From NCBI RefSeq assembly GCF_013403955.1, contig NZ_JABFDG010000001.1, forward strand, positions 310,001 through 374,000: a stretch of 64,000 bases of DNA. The letters are read 5' to 3'. The notes beneath the pieces are model-generated. The model had not been told where the DNA came from, ran no database searches, and saw only the letters and a program-made list of their open reading frames with translations. Within the stretch, counting starts at the first letter, position 1. Every line of letters starts with the position of its first letter. This stretch comes from Winogradskyella vidalii (GTDB taxonomy: Bacteria; Bacteroidota; Bacteroidia; Flavobacteriales; Flavobacteriaceae). The position numbers and the translations under genes are program-made. Shown here piece after piece: positions 26,059 to 34,292 of the stretch.

Positions 26059-27738
26059 ATGAAAAAACTAATTCTATTCACCATAATTCTTATCACTTTG
26101 AGTTGCAAAAATAAAGACACCCAAAAAGAGACTGCTGTCGTAGAAACAACAGCAGAGGTTATATCAGCACCATTTGTTTGGGAAGGTGCTAACCTTTATT
26201 TTTTATTAACAGACCGCTTTAATAACGGAGATACGTCTAATGATGTTAATTTCGATAGAACCAAAGCAACCGCAAAATTAAGAGGTTTTAAAGGAGGCGA
26301 TATTAAGGGCATCACACAAAAAGTTAAAGAAGGCTATTTTACCGACTTAGGAATTAATGCCATTTGGATGACACCAATTGTAGAGCAAATCCATGGGGGA
26401 ACAGATGAAGGCACAGGTCTTACCTATGGTTATCATGGGTATTGGACTAAAGACTGGACAAATATGGATCCTAATTTTGGAACCAAAGCAGATTTACATG
26501 CATTGGTAAAAGAAGCCCATGCTAAAGGGATAAGAATAGTGTTAGATGCTGTTATTAATCACACTGGTCCGGTGACTGAAAAAGACCCTGTGTGGCCAGA
26601 GGATTGGGTACGTACCGATAAACAATGTTCTTATGATAATTTTGAAAATACCGTCAGTTGTACACTTGTGGCTAACTTGCCAGATATTAGAACGGAAAGC
26701 AACGAAAATGTAGAACTACCACCGCAATTGGTTGAAAAATGGAAAGCAGAGGGCCGTTATGAGCAAGAGGTAAAAGAGCTCGATGCTTTTTTTGAACGTA
26801 CCGGTCACCCAAGAGCACCTCGTTTTTATATTATGAAGTGGCTTACAGATTATATTACTGAGTTTGGTATTGATGGCTATAGAGTAGATACTGTAAAACA
26901 TGTTGAAGAGTATGTTTGGCAAGAATTTAAAGTAGAATGTGATTATGCGTTTGCGGAATTCAAGAAAAATAATCCCGAAAAAGTTATAGATGATAACAAC
27001 TTTTACCTTGTAGGAGAAGTCTATAATTATGGGGTTAGTACTGGTCAGGAATTTGATTTTGGGGACCGAAAAGTCAATTATTTTAATCCGCCTAGTTTCC
27101 AAAGTTTAATAAATTTTGAATTTAAATACAATTCAAAAGACAAAGGATACGAAAACTTATTTAAGCATTACGATGCCATTTTACATGATGAATTAAAAGG
27201 TTTCGGAACGCTTAATTATTTAACCTCGCATGATGACGGGATTCCGTTTGATGCATCTAGAGAGAAACCTTTTGAAACGGCCAATAAACTCTTGTTATCA
27301 CCAGGTACGTCACAAGTTTATTACGGTGATGAATCGTCACGATCACTTATTATTGCAGAAACAGAGGGCGATGCTACTTTGCGTTCATTTATGAATTGGG
27401 ATTCCATAGCGAACAATCCAAACACGCAAAAAGTCTTAGCACATTGGCAAAAATTAGGACAATTTAGAGCAAAACATCCTGCTGTTGGAGCAGGTAAACA
27501 TCAAATGATTATAGAAGCACCTTATTATTTTTATAGAACTTACCAAGTTGGGGATTTTAAAGATAAAGTAGTGATTGGTTTAGATCTTAAAAAAGGAGAA
27601 AAAGTAATTGATGTTTCTAAAGTTTTTCAAGAAAGAGTAATGCTTCGTGATGCGTATTCAGGGGAAACAGCAACCGTAGAAAATGGAACTGTAACTATAA
27701 ATACCGATTTTGAAGTTGTTTTATTAGAGAAGCAATAA
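26059..27738 (+). CDS. GH13 alpha-amylase, lipoprotein
   Basis: Lipid-anchored alpha-amylase. Lipobox TLSC with cysteine 16. The GH13 barrel begins at NLYFLLTDRFNNGDTSND, a typical alpha-amylase opening. Motifs: DAVINH (163-168), GYRVD with nucleophile D277, VGEVYN with acid/base E320, and TSHDDG with H391-D392. A short C-terminal beta domain ends the protein at 559 aa. An unusual insert between motifs I and II (about 180-250), with two cysteines at about 190 and 201, may form a disulfide. It sits between two repeat-filled gaps and before the GH97 gene. Confidence 0.92.
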   Translation: MKKLILFTIILITLSCKNKDTQKETAVVETTAEVISAPFVWEGANLYFLLTDRFNNGDTSNDVNFDRTKATAKLRGFKGGDIKGITQKVKEGYFTDLGINAIWMTPIVEQIHGGTDEGTGLTYGYHGYWTKDWTNMDPNFGTKADLHALVKEAHAKGIRIVLDAVINHTGPVTEKDPVWPEDWVRTDKQCSYDNFENTVSCTLVANLPDIRTESNENVELPPQLVEKWKAEGRYEQEVKELDAFFERTGHPRAPRFYIMKWLTDYITEFGIDGYRVDTVKHVEEYVWQEFKVECDYAFAEFKKNNPEKVIDDNNFYLVGEVYNYGVSTGQEFDFGDRKVNYFNPPSFQSLINFEFKYNSKDKGYENLFKHYDAILHDELKGFGTLNYLTSHDDGIPFDASREKPFETANKLLLSPGTSQVYYGDESSRSLIIAETEGDATLRSFMNWDSIANNPNTQKVLAHWQKLGQFRAKHPAVGAGKHQMIIEAPYYFYRTYQVGDFKDKVVIGLDLKKGEKVIDVSKVFQERVMLRDAYSGETATVENGTVTINTDFEVVLLEKQ

Positions 27739-27754
27739 ATTAATTACAGACACT

Positions 27755-27784
27755 GACCTAGCAGGTTTTGTAAACCAGCAGGTC
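27755..27784. repeat. CCTAGCAGG palindromic repeat, copy 4
   Basis: Arms GACCTAGCAGGTTT and AAACC-AGCAGGTC (one base shorter) around a short centre, 17 bases after the GH13 stop codon. Confidence 0.75.
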
Positions 27785-27807
27785 TTGAAAGTAGAAAAGA
27801 ATACCCG

Positions 27808-27873
27808 TAAAGTCCCCTTAAGGGGGCAATGCACTCAGATGAATAGGGGGACTGTCCCCTTGAGGGGACTTTA
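27808..27873. repeat. 66-base inverted-repeat element with CCCCTTAAGGGG arms
   Basis: The outer arms at 27808-27825 and 27856-27873 match over 18 bases with one difference (TAAAGTCCCCTTAAGGGG versus TAAAGTCCCCTCAAGGGG). The left arm also contains the perfect palindrome CCCCTTAAGGGG. It continues to TTTAGGGGTGT. It looks like a miniature mobile or REP-like element. Confidence 0.65.
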
Positions 27874-27907
27874 GGGGTGTAAACTAAACATAAATTGAAG
27901 AAATTAA

Positions 27908-27938
27908 GACCTAGCAGGTTTTTCAAACCTAGCAGGCC
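27908..27938. repeat. CCTAGCAGG palindromic repeat, copy 5
   Basis: Arms GACCTAGCAGGTTT and AAACCTAGCAGGCC around a short centre. Same family as the copies at 19401, 21488, 25951 and 27755. Confidence 0.75.
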
Positions 27939-27972
27939 TCATAGAAAAGCAAAACAAATAAACTAAAATTAA

Positions 27973-28016
27973 CCTATTCGACTTTGACTACAACTAGTCA
28001 TCGAAAAATCAAATAG
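27973..28016 (+). promoter_or_regulatory. Hairpin just before the GH97 gene
   Basis: Nested pairing: CCTAT / ATAGG outside, TCGA / TCGA in the middle and TGACT-ACAACT-AGTCA at the tip. It ends 18 bases before the GH97 start codon, so it would lie in its leader. It may be another repeat or a regulatory stem. Confidence 0.4.
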
Positions 28017-28034
28017 GACTAAAAATATATATAC

Positions 28035-30155
28035 ATGAAAATCTACATTTCAATTTTAGCAATGGCATTAACATTAGTCTCATGCAATTCCGAAGAAAAT
28101 CAAATCACACAAATTGCATCACCAAATGAAAAAGTGATAGTCGATTTTAATGTTAATATTGAAGGACAACCTTATTATCTCGTGAAATTCAATAATAAAA
28201 CGGTTATAGATACGTCTTATTTAGGTTTTGAATTTAAAGATATACCTGATTTTGGTGCGAATTTTAATATTAAAAATTCCAGTACTTATAGTTTAAATGA
28301 GACTTGGCAAATGCCTTGGGGAGAACAATTAGATGTGGTAAATAATTATCACGAATTAAAAGTCGAGCTTCAAGAAAAAGCGAGTCCAGAACGTTTGTTA
28401 AATATCGTGTTTAAAGTGTACGATGATGGTCTCGGGTTTCGATACGAATTTCCTGAGCAACCTAACTTAACGGGAGACGTTTTTATAACAGAAGAGCATA
28501 CCGAATTCAACCTCACAGAAGATTATAAAACCTTTTGGATTCCTGGAGATTGGGATATCTACGAGCATTTATACAACACCACGAAGTTATCTGAAATTGA
28601 TGCTTTAAAATTAGCAAACCATAAAAACTTGGCTCAAACTTACATTCCTGATAATGCTGTAAATACACCGGTTACTATGGTGGGAAGTGATGGAACACAT
28701 TTAAGTTTTCATGAAGCGGCCTTAGTAGATTATTCAGGAATGACTTTAAAGGTTGACACCGAAAATTTAAACTTGAAAAGTAATTTAGTCGGTTCAGAAA
28801 ACACAGATTATAAGGTGAAGAAAACCATGCCGTTTAATACGCCTTGGCGAACCCTTCAGATTACAGATAACGCTCCCGATTTAATTGAATCTAATCTTAT
28901 TGTTAATCTAAACGAGCCGAATAAACTAGGTGACGTGTCTTGGTTTAAACCGATGAAATATACTGGTGTTTGGTGGGAAATGCACTTAGGGAAATCGTCT
29001 TGGGATTACGGAATGACTCAAGATATGAGTACATGGACAGATGGTGGAACATCTAATGGAACTCATGGCGCCAATACCGAAAACGTAAAGCGATTTATAG
29101 ATTTCTCTGCCAAAAATAATATGGGAGGCGTTTTAGTTGAAGGTTGGAATACTGGTTGGGAACATTGGATTGGTTTTGAAGATAGAGAAGGTGTTTTCGA
29201 TTTTGTAACACCATATCCAGATTATGATATAGACGAAGTTGTGCGTTACGGCAATAAAAAAGGAGTTCAAATTATAATGCATCATGAAACCTCTGCAGCA
29301 ACCGAAACCTACGAAAAACAACAAGATACAGCCTATGCTTTAATGCAGAAATACGGCATGCATGCCGTAAAATCTGGTTATGTTGGTAAAATTTTACCAA
29401 AAGGTGAATATCACCATGGGCAATACATGGTAAATCAATATAACAATGCAGCCATTAAAGCGGCAAAATATGAAGTTGCTGTGAATGCTCACGAGCCAAT
29501 AAAAGCGACAGGTTTGCGTAGAACATATCCGAATATAATTTCTAGAGAAGGTCTTCGCGGACAAGAATTTAATGCGTGGGCAACAGATGGCGGAAATCCA
29601 CCAGAACATTTACCAATTGTAGCCTTTACAAGAATGTTATCAGGACCAATAGATTTTACACCAGGTATTTTTAATATAAAATTTGATGAGTATAAAAAAG
29701 ACAATCAAGTTAACACCACTATTGCTCAACAATTAGCCTTGTATGTAGTGATTTATAGTCCGGTACAAATGGCTGCCGATTTAGTAGAGCATTACGAAGC
29801 CAACCCAGAACCTTTACAATTTATCAAAGATGTTGGTGTCGATTGGGAAACCACTAAAGTTTTAAATGGTGAAGTTGGTGATTATGTGACCATTGCCCGA
29901 AAAGAACGTGGTACCGGAAATTGGTTTGTGGGTGGTATTACCGATGAAAACACTAGAACCTTAGAGGTAAACTTTGACTTTTTAGATGACAATCAAGATT
30001 ATGAAGTGATTATCTATAAAGATGGAGATAAGGCGCATTGGGATAATAATCCGTTAGATATTTCTATTGAAAAAATTGAAGTTAAAAAGGGTTCGACATT
30101 AAGCGTACAACTAGCCGAAGGTGGTGGATTTGCAATTAGTCTGAAGAAGAAGTAG
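28035..30155 (+). CDS. susB: GH97 alpha-glucosidase, SusB type
   Basis: Calcium-dependent inverting alpha-glucosidase that trims maltodextrins to glucose. Lipobox LVSC with cysteine 17. The glutamates of Bacteroides SusB are recognisable with identical spacing: E418 (MHHETS), E487 (NAHEPI), E505 (SREGLR) and E511 (GQEFNAW), corresponding to SusB E439, E508, E526 and E532. E177 in IYEHLY is the likely counterpart of E194. This is the inverting glucosidase pattern rather than the retaining alpha-galactosidase pattern of GH97. The length of 706 aa is normal. It is last in the plus-strand arm and is followed by a terminator. Confidence 0.94.
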   Translation: MKIYISILAMALTLVSCNSEENQITQIASPNEKVIVDFNVNIEGQPYYLVKFNNKTVIDTSYLGFEFKDIPDFGANFNIKNSSTYSLNETWQMPWGEQLDVVNNYHELKVELQEKASPERLLNIVFKVYDDGLGFRYEFPEQPNLTGDVFITEEHTEFNLTEDYKTFWIPGDWDIYEHLYNTTKLSEIDALKLANHKNLAQTYIPDNAVNTPVTMVGSDGTHLSFHEAALVDYSGMTLKVDTENLNLKSNLVGSENTDYKVKKTMPFNTPWRTLQITDNAPDLIESNLIVNLNEPNKLGDVSWFKPMKYTGVWWEMHLGKSSWDYGMTQDMSTWTDGGTSNGTHGANTENVKRFIDFSAKNNMGGVLVEGWNTGWEHWIGFEDREGVFDFVTPYPDYDIDEVVRYGNKKGVQIIMHHETSAATETYEKQQDTAYALMQKYGMHAVKSGYVGKILPKGEYHHGQYMVNQYNNAAIKAAKYEVAVNAHEPIKATGLRRTYPNIISREGLRGQEFNAWATDGGNPPEHLPIVAFTRMLSGPIDFTPGIFNIKFDEYKKDNQVNTTIAQQLALYVVIYSPVQMAADLVEHYEANPEPLQFIKDVGVDWETTKVLNGEVGDYVTIARKERGTGNWFVGGITDENTRTLEVNFDFLDDNQDYEVIIYKDGDKAHWDNNPLDISIEKIEVKKGSTLSVQLAEGGGFAISLKKK

Positions 30156-30212
30156 TTTATAATCGAAGCTATACTGTTATTCAATCTTTAATCGTTTTGT
30201 AGTGTAACTAAC

Positions 30213-30233
30213 GCTCTCATTAGAGGCTTTTTT
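30213..30233 (+). terminator. Terminator after the GH97 gene
   Basis: GCTCT and AGAGGC pair with one bulge around CATT and are followed by six T's. It lies about 60 bases after the GH97 stop codon and likely ends the starch-catabolism transcript. Confidence 0.5.
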
Positions 30234-30402
30234 GCTTCATAATTTTAGAATTTTAACTAAAATATACAGTGCTCAATCCGTTGAAATAGCATATGAGTTA
30301 ATATGAAATCGTATTTTTATAAATAATTGTAATATTAAATGGTTTATTGCAATGCTAAAATCACGTACCATATTTAAGTCACTCAAATGCTAAATTAGAT
30401 AG

Positions 30403-31965
30403 ATGAAGTTACACATAAAAGACACCTTTAATAAAGAGTTACCTTCAGATTCTAATACGGATAATAGCAGACGCCAAGTCTCTGAGGCTACACATTCGTT
30501 TGTTAACCCTAGAATTCCATCGCAGCCTAAATTAATTCATGCGTCAAAAGAGATGGCAAATGCCATTGGTTTAGAGGAAGAAGATATCAATTCAAAAGAC
30601 TTTTTAGAGGTTTTTTCGGGCTCTAAAGTTTATCCAAAAACAAAACCTTATGCTATGGCCTATGCTGGTCATCAGTTTGGTAATTGGGCAGGGCAATTGG
30701 GAGATGGTAGAGCAATTAATTTGTTTGAAGTAGAACAAGAGAATAAACGTTGGGCTATTCAGCTAAAAGGTTCTGGTGAAACACCCTATTCAAGGCAAGG
30801 TGATGGTTTGGCGGTTTTACGTTCTTCCATTCGTGAGTATTTATGCAGCGAAGCCATGTATCATTTGGGTGTGCCCACTACAAGAGCGTTAAGTTTAATG
30901 TTGTCTGGAGATGACGTTTTACGCGATATGCTCTATAACGGTAATGTCGATTTCGAAAAAGGCGCTATCGTCGCTAGAGTAGCACCGAGTTTTATTCGCT
31001 ATGGTAATTTTGAACTATTTGCAGCACGAAATGATATTAAAAACCTCAAAAAACTAACGGACTATACCCTAAAATACTTTTATCCAGAATTGGGTAAACC
31101 TTCAAAAGAAACATACATTAAACTTTTTGAAGCCGTGACACAACGCACTTTAGATATGATTATCCATTGGCAACGTGTTGGTTTTGTGCATGGTGTGATG
31201 AATACCGATAACATGTCTATTTTGGGCTTAACCATAGACTATGGCCCTTATGGATGGCTCGAAGATTTTGATTTTGGATGGACGCCCAACACTACAGACA
31301 AACAGAATAAACGCTACCGTTTTGGTAACCAACCTAATATTGGACTTTGGAATTTGCTGCAACTCGCCAATGCCTTATATCCGTTAATTGAAGAAGCCGA
31401 ACCGATTGAAGCTATTTTAAATCAGTATCAAGTTGATTTTGAAAAGCAATCCCTTCAAATGATGCGATTTAAATTAGGGTTGCAAGTAGAACTTGAGGAC
31501 GATGCCAAATTGATACAAGATTTTGAAGATTGTTTATTGTTGTCTGAAACCGATATGACTATAGCATTCCGATTATTAGCGAACTACAAGAAAGATAATC
31601 CGGACAATGGCATAGAAATCATAGAAAACGCATTCTATAAACCTGAAGCATTAACCGAAGATAATTTAATGCAATGGAAAGTTTGGTTCAAAGCTTACGA
31701 CCAACGCTTACAGAAGGAGACAATTACAGATTCAGAACGTCAACAAAACATGAATGCTGTAAACCCAAAATATGTGCTTAGAAATTATATGGCACAATTA
31801 GCTATCGATAAAGCGGATGAGGGTGATTATGGTTTGGTAGATGAATTATTTCAACTATTAAAAAGACCATATGATGAGCAACCACAGCACGAAAAATGGT
31901 TTGCTAAACGCCCAGAGTGGGCACGACATAAAGTAGGTTGCTCTATGCTGAGTTGCAGCTCTTAA
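30403..31965 (+). CDS. selO: Protein adenylyltransferase SelO (YdiU family)
   Basis: Pseudokinase-fold enzyme that transfers AMP from ATP to protein hydroxyl groups; the family is linked to oxidative-stress protection. Family blocks seen are YAGHQFGNWAGQLGDGRAI, QLKGSGETPYSRQGDG and LRSSIREYLCSEAMYHLG, with VHGVMNTDNMSILG as the catalytic-loop region. The length of 520 aa is normal. The C terminus MLSCSS keeps a cysteine where animal SelO has selenocysteine. It heads a run of six closely packed genes through EgtD, starting 25 bases before the flavodoxin-like gene. I saw no clear promoter in the 247-base gap upstream. Confidence 0.94.
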   Translation: MKLHIKDTFNKELPSDSNTDNSRRQVSEATHSFVNPRIPSQPKLIHASKEMANAIGLEEEDINSKDFLEVFSGSKVYPKTKPYAMAYAGHQFGNWAGQLGDGRAINLFEVEQENKRWAIQLKGSGETPYSRQGDGLAVLRSSIREYLCSEAMYHLGVPTTRALSLMLSGDDVLRDMLYNGNVDFEKGAIVARVAPSFIRYGNFELFAARNDIKNLKKLTDYTLKYFYPELGKPSKETYIKLFEAVTQRTLDMIIHWQRVGFVHGVMNTDNMSILGLTIDYGPYGWLEDFDFGWTPNTTDKQNKRYRFGNQPNIGLWNLLQLANALYPLIEEAEPIEAILNQYQVDFEKQSLQMMRFKLGLQVELEDDAKLIQDFEDCLLLSETDMTIAFRLLANYKKDNPDNGIEIIENAFYKPEALTEDNLMQWKVWFKAYDQRLQKETITDSERQQNMNAVNPKYVLRNYMAQLAIDKADEGDYGLVDELFQLLKRPYDEQPQHEKWFAKRPEWARHKVGCSMLSCSS

Positions 31966-31989
31966 TTTTTAATTTAAAAAAACAGAACT

Positions 31990-32715
31990 ATGGATTTTTC
32001 ACAACTCAAAGTATTATACATCAATTGCACATTAAAGAAATCACCTGCTGAAAGTCATACAGAAACACTGATGGAAGTCTCTCAAAATATTTTAAAAAAG
32101 GAGAACGTATCTTTTGAAACGATTCGACTTATAGATTTAGATGTCCCTGCTGGTGTGTATCCAGATATGACAGAACACGGTTGGGAAAAAGACGACTGGC
32201 CAAGTATTTACGAAAAAGTGAGTGAAGCCGATGTTTTAATCGTAGGAACACCAATTTGGTTAGGTGAAAAATCTTCTGAAGCGCAAAAGTTAATTGAACG
32301 TTTGTATGCTATGAGCGGAGAAACCAACGATAAAGGCCAATATGTGTTTTACGGTAAAGTAGGAGGATGTATGGTAACGGGTAATGAAGATGGCGTAAAA
32401 CACTGTGCTATGGGAATATTGTATTCGCTGCAGCATGTCGGTTATTCTATTCCACCGCAAGCCGATTGTGGATGGATTGGGGAAGTAGGACCAGGACCAA
32501 GTTATGGCGATACCAAATGGAAAGATAAAAGCATTAATCCACCAGTAGGTTTTGATTCTGAATTCACCAATAGAAACACCACATTTATGACTTATAATCT
32601 TTTACACTTGGCAAAACTATTGAAAGAAAATAAAGGGTATAGTAATTACGGTAATTCTCGAGAGGCATGGGACAGTGGTACACATTGGTCTTTTGAAAAT
32701 CCGGAATATAGATAG
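31990..32715 (+). CDS. Flavodoxin-fold NAD(P)H-dependent FMN oxidoreductase-like protein
   Basis: Cytoplasmic flavodoxin-fold protein of the NADPH-dependent FMN reductase group. The N-terminal strand and phosphate loop region are KVLYINCTLKKSPAESHTE. VLIVGTPIWLGEKSSEAQKL is the second FMN-contact segment, and GKVGGCMVTGNEDG the third. The length is 241 aa. Its substrate is unknown: flavin, quinone or another acceptor are all possible. It lies 24 bases after selO and 61 bases before the DUF427 gene, in a redox-themed operon. Confidence 0.82.
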   Translation: MDFSQLKVLYINCTLKKSPAESHTETLMEVSQNILKKENVSFETIRLIDLDVPAGVYPDMTEHGWEKDDWPSIYEKVSEADVLIVGTPIWLGEKSSEAQKLIERLYAMSGETNDKGQYVFYGKVGGCMVTGNEDGVKHCAMGILYSLQHVGYSIPPQADCGWIGEVGPGPSYGDTKWKDKSINPPVGFDSEFTNRNTTFMTYNLLHLAKLLKENKGYSNYGNSREAWDSGTHWSFENPEYR

Positions 32716-32776
32716 AAATTAAGTGGCCCTAAATATAGCAAGATTAAAGTTTCTATCTGATATAAAAACAATTAAG

Positions 32777-33058
32777 ATGAAAGCAATTTGGAATAATAAA
32801 GTGATAGCAGAAAGTAATGACACGATAGTCATAGAAAGAAATCATTATTTTCCTCACGATAGTATAAAAAAGGAATTTTTTAAACCAAGTGACTTAAACT
32901 CTGTATGCCCATGGAAAGGCACAGCGTCGTACTATACGATAGAGGTTGATGGTAAGGAAAACAAAGATGCTGCTTGGTTTTATCCAGAAGTGTCAGAATT
33001 GGCAAAGGGGATTAAAAACCATGTCGCTTTTTGGAGAGGTGTAACAATTGAAGATTAA
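32777..33058 (+). CDS. DUF427 family protein
   Basis: Small cytoplasmic protein of 93 aa matching the DUF427 fold. Diagnostic segments are KAIWNNKVIAESNDTIVIE, NHYFPHDSI, CPWKGTASYYTIEVDG, DAAWFYPEV and IKNHVAFWRGV. The frame extends back to a GTG at 32723, but the ATG at 32777 gives the family's normal N terminus. The biochemical role of DUF427 is not established. It starts 61 bases after the flavodoxin-like gene and ends 9 bases before the hydrolase-OsmC fusion. Confidence 0.88.
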   Translation: MKAIWNNKVIAESNDTIVIERNHYFPHDSIKKEFFKPSDLNSVCPWKGTASYYTIEVDGKENKDAAWFYPEVSELAKGIKNHVAFWRGVTIED

Positions 33059-33067
33059 AATTAGGTT

Positions 33068-34285
33068 ATGAAAAGCACAAAACTCAAGATAAAAAATCGA
33101 AAAGGAATTACTCTCAATGCTAATTTAGAATTGCCAGCCAATCAAAAACCAAATTACTATGCCATTTTCGCACATTGTTTTACCTGCAGCAGCAGTCTAA
33201 GTGCTGTAAGAAATGTGAGTAGAGCATTAACTCAAAACGGATTTGCGGTGTTGCGTTTCGATTTTACAGGTTTAGGTCGAAGTGAAGGCGAATTTGCGGA
33301 CAGTCATTTTTCTGCAAATGTAGATGACTTATTAGATGTTCATGAATATATGGAACAACACTATCAAGCGCCAAGTTTACTTGTTGGACATTCTTTAGGC
33401 GGAGCAGCCGTATTAGTGGCGGCTTCAAAGCTTGAAACAGTAAAAGCAGTTGCTACTGTAGGTGCGCCATCAACAGTAAATCATGTAAAGCATTTATTTT
33501 CGCATCAGGTTGAGGACTCTGCAGAAAAAGGAGATGTAGAAGTAAATATTGGTGGTCGTCCATTTGTTATCAACCAAGATTTTGTTGAAGAATTTGATAA
33601 AACGGACTTGCCTACCGTAGTTAAAGATTTGCGTAAACCTTTATTGATTATGCATGCGCCTTTCGATAAAATAGTGGGTATTGAAAACGCTGAGCAATTA
33701 TACAAAAAGGCACACCATCCAAAGAGTTTTGTAACTTTAGATAATGCGGATCATTTATTAACTAAAGAAGAAGATAGCCAATATGTTGGTGAACTTATAG
33801 GCACGTGGGCAAAGCGTTATTTTCCTAAGGCTAAAAATAAAATGTTAAGTACCGAAGGTGAGCAACTCGTTGGACACTTAAACATTGTTGAAAATAACTT
33901 TACTACCGAAATTCAGACTAAAAATCATGCGTTTATTGCCGATGAACCTGCAAGTGTTGGAGGAAGTGATTTTGGACCTTCACCATATGAATATCTCAAT
34001 GCCGCATTAGCAGCGTGTACAGTAATGACCTTAAAAATGTATGCCGAACGAAAAAAATGGGATTTAAGAGAGGTCTATGTTTATATATCACACTCTAGAA
34101 AACATAGTGATGATTTAAATCTTGTTACAGAGCAGCCAAAATACCTAGACCACATTAGCAAAAAATTAAAATTTGTTGGTGATTTAACAACAGAACAAAA
34201 AGACCGTTTAAAAGAAATTTCCTCGCGTTGCCCTGTGCACAAAACCATAGCAAGTGAAGTCATTTTTGAAACTGAAATACTATAG
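33068..34285 (+). CDS. Alpha/beta-hydrolase - OsmC fusion protein
   Basis: Bifunctional protein of 405 aa. Residues 1-250 form an alpha/beta hydrolase with the nucleophile elbow GHSLGG (S109), a plausible acid around D200 and base H229 (NADHLL). Residues about 268-405 form an OsmC/Ohr-like domain with the two redox cysteines C317 ([17 protein letters not shown]) and C388 (SRCPVHK), which in this family reduce organic hydroperoxides. Joining esterase and peroxidase suggests release and reduction of peroxidised acyl groups, but that is inference. This fusion is known in other bacteria. It lies 9 bases after DUF427 and 7 bases before egtB. Confidence 0.9.
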   Translation: MKSTKLKIKNRKGITLNANLELPANQKPNYYAIFAHCFTCSSSLSAVRNVSRALTQNGFAVLRFDFTGLGRSEGEFADSHFSANVDDLLDVHEYMEQHYQAPSLLVGHSLGGAAVLVAASKLETVKAVATVGAPSTVNHVKHLFSHQVEDSAEKGDVEVNIGGRPFVINQDFVEEFDKTDLPTVVKDLRKPLLIMHAPFDKIVGIENAEQLYKKAHHPKSFVTLDNADHLLTKEEDSQYVGELIGTWAKRYFPKAKNKMLSTEGEQLVGHLNIVENNFTTEIQTKNHAFIADEPASVGGSDFGPSPYEYLNAALAACTVMTLKMYAERKKWDLREVYVYISHSRKHSDDLNLVTEQPKYLDHISKKLKFVGDLTTEQKDRLKEISSRCPVHKTIASEVIFETEIL

Positions 34286-34292
34286 ATTAAAC

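Larger units (their letters stand above)
27739..28034. other. 296-base gap packed with inverted repeats
   Basis: No gene. It contains a CCTAGCAGG repeat at 27755-27784, a long inverted repeat at 27808-27873, another CCTAGCAGG repeat at 27908-27938 and a hairpin at 27973-28016. The 60-codon minus-strand frame across it is a by-product of these repeats. Confidence 0.8.

Noticed and set aside
26716..27102. 128-codon minus-strand ORF
   Set aside because: Antisense to a well-supported GH13 gene; hydrophobic pattern is explained by the complement of its codons.
27744..27926. 60-codon minus-strand ORF
   Set aside because: It lies entirely across inverted repeats and has no protein-like features.
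19401..27938. CRISPR-like repeat array
   Set aside because: Repeats are imperfect, irregularly spaced, separated by genes of 1.7-2.4 kb, and no cas genes are present.
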